From the NCBI RefSeq assembly GCF_008271695.1, contig NZ_VKKY01000002.1, forward strand, positions 1,612,001-1,676,000: DNA of 64,000 nt. The letters run 5' to 3'. The notes under the pieces are model-generated. The model made no database searches and was not told where the DNA came from. It saw only the letters and a program-made list of their open reading frames with translations. The DNA is from Rufibacter hautae (lineage in GTDB: Bacteria; Bacteroidota; Bacteroidia; Cytophagales; Hymenobacteraceae). Both the position numbers and the translations under genes were made by a program. Every line of letters starts with the position of its first letter. Positions within the stretch are counted from its first letter, which is position 1. Shown here in pieces: positions 18,315 to 26,002 of the stretch.

Positions 18315-18382
18315 CAGTTTTCCCGCGTTTTTAGGAAAACAGCCTCTAAACAGGCATAATTTCCTGCTCCCTCCTAACTTTG
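18315..18382. repeat. Dispersed palindrome with attached -7 box
   Basis: The palindrome (18315-18353) is followed by a conserved flank ending in TAACTTTG (18375-18382), an exact -7 box on the plus strand. The same palindrome-flank-box arrangement recurs at 20887-20968 upstream of cysM. Here no gene follows on the plus strand before the convergent GAF gene ends at 18484. The rest of the gap 18006-18483 looks empty. Confidence 0.55.
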
Positions 18383-18483
18383 GAACCAGTATAAATTTTA
18401 CTATATGAAGCAGCTTCCTGGTCTGCTAGAAGCTTGTTCTTTCTCTCGTAGCCCCGCCCCTTACTAAACACAAACATGCTCCT

Positions 18484-19041
18484 TTATTTGCTTTTGCCCT
18501 TAAGGGAAGCTCCGCTCTGGTGGTCAAACAGGGCTTGTTTCTCCTCCAGTTCATCCATGACCATGGCCGCTAACCCCACTAGTAGCTGCTCCTCCTCCTT
18601 CGTGAATTTACGGGGCTTGCGGTCACCAATAGCCACCACACCAATGTTGTAACCATCCTGGGTCTTCACAGGCGCGCCGGCGTAAAACTGTAACCCGAAG
18701 TCGCCGTGGACCAGGTGGTTTTGCGCCAGTTTTTGCTCCAACTTGGCATTTTCAAAAAAGGTGACATCATCCCGAAGAACGGCATGCGAACAAAGCCCAA
18801 TTTCCCGGGCGATGATGCTACTTTCCCCTTCTATGCCTACGCTGGCTTTCACCAAGATATTTTCTTCCTCCACAAAACTCACGAAAGCGAAAGGCACATT
18901 GAAAATCTTGGCTGCCATGCTGGCGACATGCTGAAACGTACCCGATAGCACAAAGTCGTTCAAAGCCGTGTATCCGTACAACTTATTGAGTCGTTCCTGC
19001 TCGTTATGAGAACTGGAGAGGTTGTCTGATCTATTTTCCAT
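18484..19041 (-). CDS. GAF domain protein
   Basis: A 185-residue cytoplasmic protein. A single GAF domain spans about residues 25-170, with recognisable strands (VPFAFVSFVEEENILVKASV) and GLCSHAVLRDD, typical of GAF proteins that sit near histidine kinases. No output domain is present. It follows the PAS histidine kinase gene by 112 nt on the same strand, so it may be a sensory partner. The ligand is unknown. The C terminus is short and basic. Confidence 0.85.
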   Translation of the reverse strand: MENRSDNLSSSHNEQERLNKLYGYTALNDFVLSGTFQHVASMAAKIFNVPFAFVSFVEEENILVKASVGIEGESSIIAREIGLCSHAVLRDDVTFFENAKLEQKLAQNHLVHGDFGLQFYAGAPVKTQDGYNIGVVAIGDRKPRKFTKEEEQLLVGLAAMVMDELEEKQALFDHQSGASLKGKSK

Positions 19042-19153
19042 AAAGAAAACTTAAACTAAAACGCTACTTCTTCTCGCCCCCGCAGGGTACGGGAGGGAAA
19101 TAGAGGTAACGCCAAAAAGCTGCAGGGGTTTGTGAAGTGACACCTGCTGTCCG

Positions 19154-20644
19154 CTACGATTTAGCCAGGTACATCAAGAATCTGGTGCCTTTCCCGGGGC
19201 TGCTGGTAACTTCAATATGTCCGCCCATGGTGTCTAAATGATTTTTCACCAGGTACAGCCCCAAGCCCCTGCCCTCCTGCGTAGCATGGAACCGTTTGTA
19301 CATCTTAAACACATGCCCCTTCGCTTTCTCCATATCAAACCCAGTGCCGTTGTCTGAAAACGAAAGCAAGGTTCCCCGCTCTGAGTTGACAAAACACTTG
19401 ATCCGGATTTTAAGTGGCCGGCTGAGGGAACGGTATTTGATGGCGTTGGATACCAGGTTATAGAAAATACTGTAGAGATAGGCTTTGTTCGCCAACACCA
19501 GCTGCCCTTCCTCAATTTCCACGGCAATGGTCGCGTCTAGGTTCTGGAGGGACTCCGTACAGGCGGCGAGCACCTGCTGGATGATGGAAGTAATATCCAC
19601 GAGTTCCCGCTTCAAGCTATCGGCGCTGTTGCGGATGCTCAGGATGGTGTTCATGTCCTTCAGAACCGTATCTAACCTGAAAGCAACCTGCCGAAGGTAG
19701 GCAAGAGAGGTATCAAACGTTTCGGAGTCTTTGCTAACGGTGGTGAGGAGCTCAGTCAGTCCCATCACATTCGCCACGGGCGCCCTGAGGTTATGCGAGA
19801 CAATGTAGGTAAACTGTTGCAGGTCGCTGTTCTGCCGGTAAAGATCCTTTGTCAATTTGGATAACTCCAACTCAGAGTACTTCAGGGCAGTGATGTCCGT
19901 CTGGATGACCACCATTCGGGCAAGTTCCCCGGTGTCCGAGAAAGCCGGATTGATCTCCACGCTCACCCACAGCCCTTCGCCATCCTTTTTGCGGTTCAGT
20001 ACCTCAAAGGTAGCCGACTCTCCGCGCAACAGCTTTTCCTCAATAGGCGGATAGATAGAAGAATCCATTTTAGGGTGATGCAGCAGTTCTGAGGGCTTAC
20101 GGCCCACCGCTTCTTCCAAGGTGAATCCGTGCAGCCTGGTAAACCCATCGTTCACCCACTCAATAATGCCGTTTTTGTCTATGATGAGCACCCCATTATT
20201 AGACCTGCTGGCCACCAGGGAGAGTTTTTCCAACTGGGTTTTAGCGGTAAGCAGGGAATTGGTGGCAGTCTGAACATTACCTTCCATCTCTCTTTCCATG
20301 TGGGTGGCCTCCCGGGCTGAGCAGAACATGAGGTTTTCTTCCGTAGACCATTCAGCCGACCAGACAACCCCTTGCACCTCGCCTTCTTTGCGGATGTATC
20401 GGTTACCAAATGCCGTGGCCCTTTGTCCCGCCATTACTTTCTGTGCCGTCTGGAGCGTGGTATACCTATCCTCAGGGAGCACGAAATCCAGATAAGGCCT
20501 GCCTTCCAACTCTTCGCCTTCGTATCCTAAGATCCGTTTGCAGGCCCCTACCACTTTCACAAACCTACCTTCTTTGTCTACGCAACAGAGCATGTCCGGC
20601 GCATATTTCAATAATCGGTCAGACAAGTTTTGTTCTTGTGGCAT
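19154..20644 (-). CDS. PAS-domain sensor histidine kinase
   Basis: A soluble 496-residue kinase with no membrane segments. Domains in order: PAS (about 5-120), a short coiled linker, a second PAS with PAC strands (about 135-260, DKNGIIEWVNDGFTRLHGF), a HisKA dimerisation domain with phospho-acceptor His284 in YIVSHNLRAP, and an HATPase_c domain (about 380-494) with N box FYNLVSNAIKY and G boxes SDNGTGFDME and GRGLGLYLVKNH. It should sense a cytoplasmic cue and phosphorylate an unlinked response regulator, as none is encoded nearby. It diverges from cysM. Confidence 0.9.
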   Translation of the reverse strand: MPQEQNLSDRLLKYAPDMLCCVDKEGRFVKVVGACKRILGYEGEELEGRPYLDFVLPEDRYTTLQTAQKVMAGQRATAFGNRYIRKEGEVQGVVWSAEWSTEENLMFCSAREATHMEREMEGNVQTATNSLLTAKTQLEKLSLVASRSNNGVLIIDKNGIIEWVNDGFTRLHGFTLEEAVGRKPSELLHHPKMDSSIYPPIEEKLLRGESATFEVLNRKKDGEGLWVSVEINPAFSDTGELARMVVIQTDITALKYSELELSKLTKDLYRQNSDLQQFTYIVSHNLRAPVANVMGLTELLTTVSKDSETFDTSLAYLRQVAFRLDTVLKDMNTILSIRNSADSLKRELVDITSIIQQVLAACTESLQNLDATIAVEIEEGQLVLANKAYLYSIFYNLVSNAIKYRSLSRPLKIRIKCFVNSERGTLLSFSDNGTGFDMEKAKGHVFKMYKRFHATQEGRGLGLYLVKNHLDTMGGHIEVTSSPGKGTRFLMYLAKS

Positions 20645-20886
20645 TTCGTATAAAATTTTTTATCTAATCTTTTTTAGCCTGAAACTCCCATCGGACCTCC
20701 AAAGTCAGGCATAAAAGTTTTTCAGCCTTTAAAAGTAAGAAAAATAAGAAAGCCATTTAGAGGTTTGTACAAGTCGTAGGAAGGTGCCAAAAGCAAGAAC
20801 AAGCACCGGCTTGCTCTACTCACTCACCGAGAGCCTATTACCTTCTTTAGGAGCATAGAAGCAAAAATTTGATGTAAAGTATCCCT

Positions 20887-20968
20887 CCTGTTTTGCCTGC
20901 TGATTTCGTCTCGTTTTCTGAAAACCCGCCTATAAACAGACGTAATTTCCAGATCAACGCTAACTTTG
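20887..20968 (+). promoter_or_regulatory. cysM upstream region: dispersed palindrome plus -7 box
   Basis: A copy of the dispersed palindrome (20887-20939) precedes TAACTTTG at 20961-20968, an exact -7 box. The predicted leader of about 80 nt contains an imperfect hairpin built on GCGCCC (20990-20995) and GGGCGC (21012-21017). It does not match a riboswitch I know. The remaining part of the divergent gap 20645-21052 shows nothing further. Confidence 0.5.
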
Positions 20969-21052
20969 GGGCAAACTCAGCGGCTTCATGCGCCCTATGG
21001 TACTCACCCATGGGCGCTCATGTCACGGACGCCTTACCCAACCTGAGAACCT

Positions 21053-21931
21053 ATGAACCTATTTGACCTGATTGGCAATACACCCTTGGTGGAGCTTCAA
21101 CATATGTCCCCGTCCAGCAACGTGCGGATTTTCGCGAAGATGGAAGGCCAGAACCCAGCGGGCAGCGTGAAAGACCGACCCGCCTACAACATGATCAAAA
21201 GTGCCCTGGACCGGGGCGACATACAACCCGGCGACAAACTGGTGGAAGCCACCAGCGGGAACACCGGCATCGCGCTGGCCATGATCGCGCAGGCGCTGGG
21301 CCTCAGGATCTCGCTGATCATGCCCGATAACTCCACTGCTGAGCGGGTAAAAAGCATGGAAGCTTACGGAGCCGAGGTGATTCTGACCCCATCTGCCAAA
21401 ACCATTGAATACTCCCGCGAGCTGGCCGAGGACATGGCGGCCAACCAAGGATATTACCTCCTGAACCAGTTCTCCAACCCAGACAACTACCTGGCGCACT
21501 ATAAAACCACCGGACCCGAGATCTGGCGCGATACCCAGGGCCAGATCACCCATTTCGTGTCGGCTATGGGCACCACAGGCACCATCATGGGTGTCTCCAG
21601 GTACCTAAAGGAGCAAAACCCTAATATCCAGATTGTGGGCACGCAGCCAGGACCCAATTCCAACATCCCGGGCATCCGGCGATGGTCGCCCGAGTTTCTG
21701 CCCCAGATCTATGAACCGGCGCGGGTGGATCGTATCTTGGACATCAGTGAACAGGAGGCTACGCTTATGACCAGAAGGCTGGCCAAAGAAGAAGGGATTT
21801 TGGCCGGTATGAGCAGCGGCGGCGCGCTGCAAGCCAGCATCAGGGTAGCCCAGGAACTAGAGGAAGGCGTGATTGTCTTTATTGTCTGCGACCGCGGCGA
21901 CCGCTACCTCAGCACCGACCTCTTTGAGTAA
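21053..21931 (+). CDS. cysM: Cysteine synthase B (O-acetylserine sulfhydrylase)
   Basis: A 292-residue PLP enzyme that makes cysteine from O-acetylserine and sulfide or thiosulfate. The cofactor lysine is K40 in NPAGSVKDRPAYNM, the substrate loop is TSGNTGIALAMIAQALG, and the phosphate-binding glycine loop is GTTGTIMGVSRYL. Length and the short C terminus fit CysM rather than CysK. The leader carries a hairpin that could matter for regulation. A TlpA-like thioredoxin gene follows after 61 nt on the same strand, which may be cotranscribed and fits a thiol-related role. Confidence 0.9.
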   Translation: MNLFDLIGNTPLVELQHMSPSSNVRIFAKMEGQNPAGSVKDRPAYNMIKSALDRGDIQPGDKLVEATSGNTGIALAMIAQALGLRISLIMPDNSTAERVKSMEAYGAEVILTPSAKTIEYSRELAEDMAANQGYYLLNQFSNPDNYLAHYKTTGPEIWRDTQGQITHFVSAMGTTGTIMGVSRYLKEQNPNIQIVGTQPGPNSNIPGIRRWSPEFLPQIYEPARVDRILDISEQEATLMTRRLAKEEGILAGMSSGGALQASIRVAQELEEGVIVFIVCDRGDRYLSTDLFE

Positions 21932-21992
21932 AGCCTTGCCATCTCTTCCAAGGGAGGGTGTAAGAAAAAGGGGAAAAGGCTACTAAAGACAT

Positions 21993-22616
21993 ATGAACAA
22001 GCATAAACTTTCATTCCGCAATATTCCGGGTTGGGCTGTTGCCTTGGCAATCTTCGGGATTTTGTACCTGACGGGACTCCACACCGAAACTATCGGTCAA
22101 GTGCAGCGGCTCTTGCTGGCCACCGGACTCAAAAAGGCGGATGTTCCCGAGGGCACCACCCCAAACAAAATTGCCGAGACTGACCTCTCCCCGTCCAACC
22201 AGATGGCAGGAACCGGATTTCAGTTGACCACCCTGGACGGCAAGGTTGTTTCCTTTGAGAGTTTAAAAGGCAAGGTAGTGTTTCTGAACATCTGGGCCAC
22301 CTGGTGCCCACCCTGCGTGGCAGAAATGCCCAACATCCAGAGCTTATACGAGAAAGTAGGCTCAGATAAAATTGCCTTTGTGATGCTATCCGTGGACCAG
22401 GCAGGATTGCCGAAGGTGCAGAAACACATCCAAAGAAAAGGCTATACTTTCCCGGTGTTCCTTCCGGCCAGTCCCTTACCCCAGGAATTTGACAGCCCCT
22501 CCATCCCAGCCACGTTTATCCTTTCACCCGAAGGCAAAATCGTGTCTAAACAAATAGGCATGGCCGAGTATGACACGCAGGAGATGCGGGATTTTTTGGT
22601 AAACCTTGCTAAATAA
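21993..22616 (+). CDS. TlpA/ResA-like membrane-anchored thioredoxin
   Basis: A 207-residue protein with one N-terminal membrane segment (about 13-28) and a periplasmic thioredoxin fold (about 73-205). The redox motif is W104-C105-P-P-C108 (TWCPPC), and the cis-proline segment IPATFILSPEGK is intact. Such proteins reduce disulfides in apocytochromes or other envelope proteins. It lies directly after cysM in the same direction and may share its transcript, and it converges with the AbiJ-like gene. The specific target cannot be named. Confidence 0.88.
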   Translation: MNKHKLSFRNIPGWAVALAIFGILYLTGLHTETIGQVQRLLLATGLKKADVPEGTTPNKIAETDLSPSNQMAGTGFQLTTLDGKVVSFESLKGKVVFLNIWATWCPPCVAEMPNIQSLYEKVGSDKIAFVMLSVDQAGLPKVQKHIQRKGYTFPVFLPASPLPQEFDSPSIPATFILSPEGKIVSKQIGMAEYDTQEMRDFLVNLAK

Positions 22617-22641
22617 AGGGGGCTGTGCTTCTCTTTATTGG

Positions 22642-23202
22642 CTAAGAAACGAAGCTCATGTTCTTCAAGAAAGGCATGATGTCCTCGTTGGTGATGAGAA
22701 AGACGGTTTCATTTCCCCGGCTGGCCACCTGGGTTTCCAGCGACAAAGCCGAGAATAGCCGAGCGGTATCTTCCTCCTCCTCTACTACCTCTACCCTTCC
22801 TAATCCTGAGCCTTGTGTATCCGTTGCTTTCCTTTTCAAAAGCAAGGCCACCACTTCCGCGGAATTAGATAAGCGTTTACTTATGCCCAGGCAATCTTCT
22901 AAAAGTCGTTTTTCTTCCTGCAGTAGCGCTTCTCCTTTCCTTTCTTTCAAATCTTTGAAATACTGACATAAGTCGAAGATCAATTTTGCCACTATAAAAT
23001 CGGACTCCACCTTCCAGAACTCCCGCATGCGGTTAGCCTTTGAACTGGTGCCGTTTCTATACTTCTCATGGTAGAAATCAAGGCCCACACTCCTGTGCAC
23101 AAAGGCCTGTAAAGAGGGATCTGTGAAGTTCAGGAGGAAACCCTGCTTCATTCTGAGGAGGTTCTCCAGTTTCTGTTTTTCCAAGGAGTTTAAATCTGCC
23201 AT
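22642..23202 (-). CDS. AbiJ N-terminal-domain-like orphan protein
   Basis: A 186-residue cytoplasmic protein. The start MADLNSLEKQKLENLL at 23202 is preferred over the track-length frame because the upstream 31 codons are unlike the rest. Residues about 14-85 (GFLLNFTDPSLQAFVHRSVG, then RNGTSSKANRMREFWKVESD) show the pattern F-x-D...F...KY..G.SKA.R.R.FW..E.D that I associate with N-terminal domains of AbiJ-type abortive-infection proteins. The second half is charged and carries no nuclease or HEPN motif I can see. It stands alone. A phage-defence role is only a suggestion. Confidence 0.5.
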   Translation of the reverse strand: MADLNSLEKQKLENLLRMKQGFLLNFTDPSLQAFVHRSVGLDFYHEKYRNGTSSKANRMREFWKVESDFIVAKLIFDLCQYFKDLKERKGEALLQEEKRLLEDCLGISKRLSNSAEVVALLLKRKATDTQGSGLGRVEVVEEEEDTARLFSALSLETQVASRGNETVFLITNEDIMPFLKNMSFVS

Positions 23203-23299
23203 AGTGTATAGATGTAGGGGAAATCTATTTGATTTAGTACTCTTTGTTTTAGGGTCATTTTTTAAAAAGCAGGCGCAAAAAGGCCCTGCTTTCACCTCC

Positions 23300-25867
23300 T
23301 TACTTTTGTGGCTTGAGCCGGAAAACTGAGATGGAATAAGGTTTCACGCCCACCTCAAAGGTAGGCGCCACCTTTGTAAGTTTGGTGGACTGTGGAACAT
23401 ACTTTTGCGGCGACTCAAACGAGTTCTCCGCCTGGTAACTTTCCGAGGATAGCGTCACCACTTCTCCCTCCGGCGACAAGCCCGCCACACCTTTTAGGTT
23501 GAGGCTGGTCTGGTAAGTTTCTGAAGAGCCGTTCACCACTTTCACAATGATATCGCCGGTTTTCTCGTCCACGCCAGAGATGCTGTAGAACATATCCGGT
23601 GTATTGTAGCTCATAAGCAACTTATCGTTCAGGTAGCAATTAACTTTGTCAAGACCAACCTCCAGCCGGATGTCGTACCATTTTCCGGTCTCTATTTTCT
23701 CGGGCAGTTTGGTGGAAGCCGATAAGTTGGCCACTTCCGTACCTTCGGTGACTTGCTCGAAGACGGCGTACTGGTTCCAGTAAGAACCGATGTGCGCCCG
23801 CATCTGCGTTTTGCCGCCATCTTTCACCGCGAACGGAATGATAAATGCGTTGTACCCGCTGAGCTTGCGGCCTTTCAGCTTGAGAGTGTAAGTGTCATAA
23901 GACTTGTCTTTGAGCATGGCAAAAAGCTGCGCCCCCTCGGCGGTTTGGCCTAGGGCGCCTTCCTTCACGCCCCAGGTGCCCCGCACCTTCTCCCACTCGC
24001 CTTCGGCTTTGTCGAAATTGCTGCTGTAGACCACCTTGCCCTTTTGGATGACCTGAATGTCTTTGTACTCGGTTTGGGTGTCCCAGGTACTCAGTCCGAT
24101 GCCCCCGGCAAAAGCTGGCTTGGTTATCTTGGCGGGCTGCACCTGAACCGTGGTGGCCAGGTTCTGGTCGGCGCGGTGCTGGTTCAGCATTTGGATGGCG
24201 TAGTAGGAGATCCGCGCGAAACTCTGCGAGTTGTTGAAGTTGATCAGGTTCACCGGCCAATCCACGTCGTTGGTATTCACCAGCAGCGGCGCGTAACTGG
24301 ACATGGTCACCAGGTCGCCGTTGCGTTCCATGGCCAAGATGTACACGGCGTCATTCAGCGCCGCAAGCATGTTCCCGCTGCCCACCCCCGCATTGGTGGC
24401 GTATTCGCCCACGTACAGCTCCCAGTCACCCCGTTTGTAGTTATCGAAGTGATCGTAGTTGTTCATGGCCCAGTACGCCGATTTGTAGGCGTGCTCATCG
24501 GCGATGTCCAGCTTCTTCATCCCGTCCAGGGTATGGCGATTTACATCGGCGATGCCCATGCTGGCGATCACTTTCAGGTCGGGGTATTTGGCTTTAATGG
24601 CATCGTAGAACAGGTTGAACCGGTTGGCGTACCAGGGACCGTGCTGCTCGTTGCCCACCTCCACGTATTTCAGCGGAAAAGGCGCCGGGTGCCCGTTGGC
24701 GGCCCGCACTTTCCCCCACTTGGAGGTGGCGGGACCGACTGCGTATTCAAGGGCATCCAGCACATCGGCAATGACCTCGGGCAGTTGGGCATCTGGCAGG
24801 AAGGTCCCACTTCTGAACTCACAGGCCACGCCAGCATTGAAGACGTACATCGCATCGGCGCCGGTGTCCTCGCAGAACTGCAGGAACTCATGGTAACCCA
24901 AGCCGTCGCTGGACCAATACCCCCACGGACTGAAGGTCCCCGGCCGTTTCTCTACCGGCCCGATGCTCTCTTTCCAGTTTGGCGCGCTCTCCACGGTGAT
25001 GCCTTCTACGAAACAACCACCCGGCCACCGGATAAAGGAAGGTTTAAGGTCAGCCAGGTACTGTGCCAGATCGGGTCGCAAACCGTTCTCGCGGTTCTTG
25101 AAGGTTTCGGCAGGAAAAAGCGAAACGAAGTCCAGAAACACTGTCCCGGTACTCCCGAAGTTGATGACGAATTTGGCTTTAGAATCAGCGGCATTCGCTA
25201 CCAGATCACAGCTTAACTTTTGCCATTCTCCGGCTTTGAATGAGTTTATAAACACATGGCTGCCCAGGGTATTTCCGTCTTCGCTCTGCAGCGAAACGGT
25301 CAGCGGCCCTTTGTATTTCTTCTCCGTTCGGGCGTAGAAACTGAGTTTGTAGGTTTTGCCCTGGTCCACCTTTATGCCCCAGAACCCTTCATTAACCAGA
25401 CTGGCCTTGCCGGATTTCTCAAGACCAGAAACAGTTACCTTAAGGGAGTTGGGCGTGGCTTCATTCAGCGGTTTTTCCTGTGTTAAGGCAAGCGTCACCT
25501 CGGCTACGCCGCTGGTCTGGGTGGACCAGGCCGGCCAATCAGATTTCAAAACCCAGGGCATTTTCCAGTCACTGGCTTGCCCATTGGGCAGGTTGTAGTG
25601 CGGACCCGGGTTTGGGACTAGAAACCCGTTAAGCAGGGTGGTGCCTTTGGGGATGCGGACTTCTTCAAACCCTCGGTTCTGGATCAGTTCGCCGTACAAG
25701 CCTCCCTCGCCCCCGTGGCTGATTTCCTCAAAGAAGATCCCGTGCAGCGTAGGCGACACCTTCTTTTCCCGCTTCTGGGCATCAATAGAGATGGTGGCCT
25801 GCCGCTGCCCGAAACAGACCGTAAACGAAGCGATCCAAAGAAGAAGGGTTCCAACGCTAGCGTTCAT
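23300..25867 (-). CDS. GH51 alpha-L-arabinofuranosidase with inserted binding domain
   Basis: A secreted 855-residue glycosidase with a signal peptide (cut near CFGQ). An N-terminal carbohydrate-binding-like beta domain (about 110-255) precedes the GH51 barrel. Acid/base Glu407 lies in VEVGNEQHGPWY and nucleophile Glu488 in YVGEYATNAG. A LamG-like beta-sandwich (about 590-750, with YSSNFDKAEGEWEKVRGTWG) is inserted before the C-terminal beta domain. It releases alpha-linked arabinofuranose from arabinan or arabinogalactan side chains. It follows the GH127 gene by 135 nt on the same strand, separated only by a dispersed palindrome, so the two probably share a transcript and cooperate in arabinose removal. 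Confidence 0.9.
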   Translation of the reverse strand: MNASVGTLLLWIASFTVCFGQRQATISIDAQKREKKVSPTLHGIFFEEISHGGEGGLYGELIQNRGFEEVRIPKGTTLLNGFLVPNPGPHYNLPNGQASDWKMPWVLKSDWPAWSTQTSGVAEVTLALTQEKPLNEATPNSLKVTVSGLEKSGKASLVNEGFWGIKVDQGKTYKLSFYARTEKKYKGPLTVSLQSEDGNTLGSHVFINSFKAGEWQKLSCDLVANAADSKAKFVINFGSTGTVFLDFVSLFPAETFKNRENGLRPDLAQYLADLKPSFIRWPGGCFVEGITVESAPNWKESIGPVEKRPGTFSPWGYWSSDGLGYHEFLQFCEDTGADAMYVFNAGVACEFRSGTFLPDAQLPEVIADVLDALEYAVGPATSKWGKVRAANGHPAPFPLKYVEVGNEQHGPWYANRFNLFYDAIKAKYPDLKVIASMGIADVNRHTLDGMKKLDIADEHAYKSAYWAMNNYDHFDNYKRGDWELYVGEYATNAGVGSGNMLAALNDAVYILAMERNGDLVTMSSYAPLLVNTNDVDWPVNLINFNNSQSFARISYYAIQMLNQHRADQNLATTVQVQPAKITKPAFAGGIGLSTWDTQTEYKDIQVIQKGKVVYSSNFDKAEGEWEKVRGTWGVKEGALGQTAEGAQLFAMLKDKSYDTYTLKLKGRKLSGYNAFIIPFAVKDGGKTQMRAHIGSYWNQYAVFEQVTEGTEVANLSASTKLPEKIETGKWYDIRLEVGLDKVNCYLNDKLLMSYNTPDMFYSISGVDEKTGDIIVKVVNGSSETYQTSLNLKGVAGLSPEGEVVTLSSESYQAENSFESPQKYVPQSTKLTKVAPTFEVGVKPYSISVFRLKPQK

Positions 25868-25917
25868 ACGAAAACTGTCTTTTAGATTTCATGGCGGGAA
25901 GTGGTGTGGGATTACGG

Positions 25918-25947
25918 CTTGTTTTTAGGAAAGGAACCCTAAACCAG
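25918..25947. repeat. Dispersed palindrome, copy between GH127 and GH51
   Basis: CTTGTTTTTAGGAAAGGAAC plus pairing half. On the minus strand it begins a few bases after a TAAGTTTT sequence (weak -7 box), so it would lie at the very 5' end of a GH51 transcript if that box is used. Confidence 0.5.
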
Positions 25948-26002
25948 ACTTGGAAAACTTAAAAGAACTTTGAGTTTCCCAGGCCAGGACAAAGTGAACG
26001 AA

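Noticed and set aside
20990-21017. Hairpin in the cysM leader considered as a riboswitch
   Set aside because: Only one imperfect stem; it does not match SAM or other sulfur-related aptamers as far as I can tell, and the leader is short.
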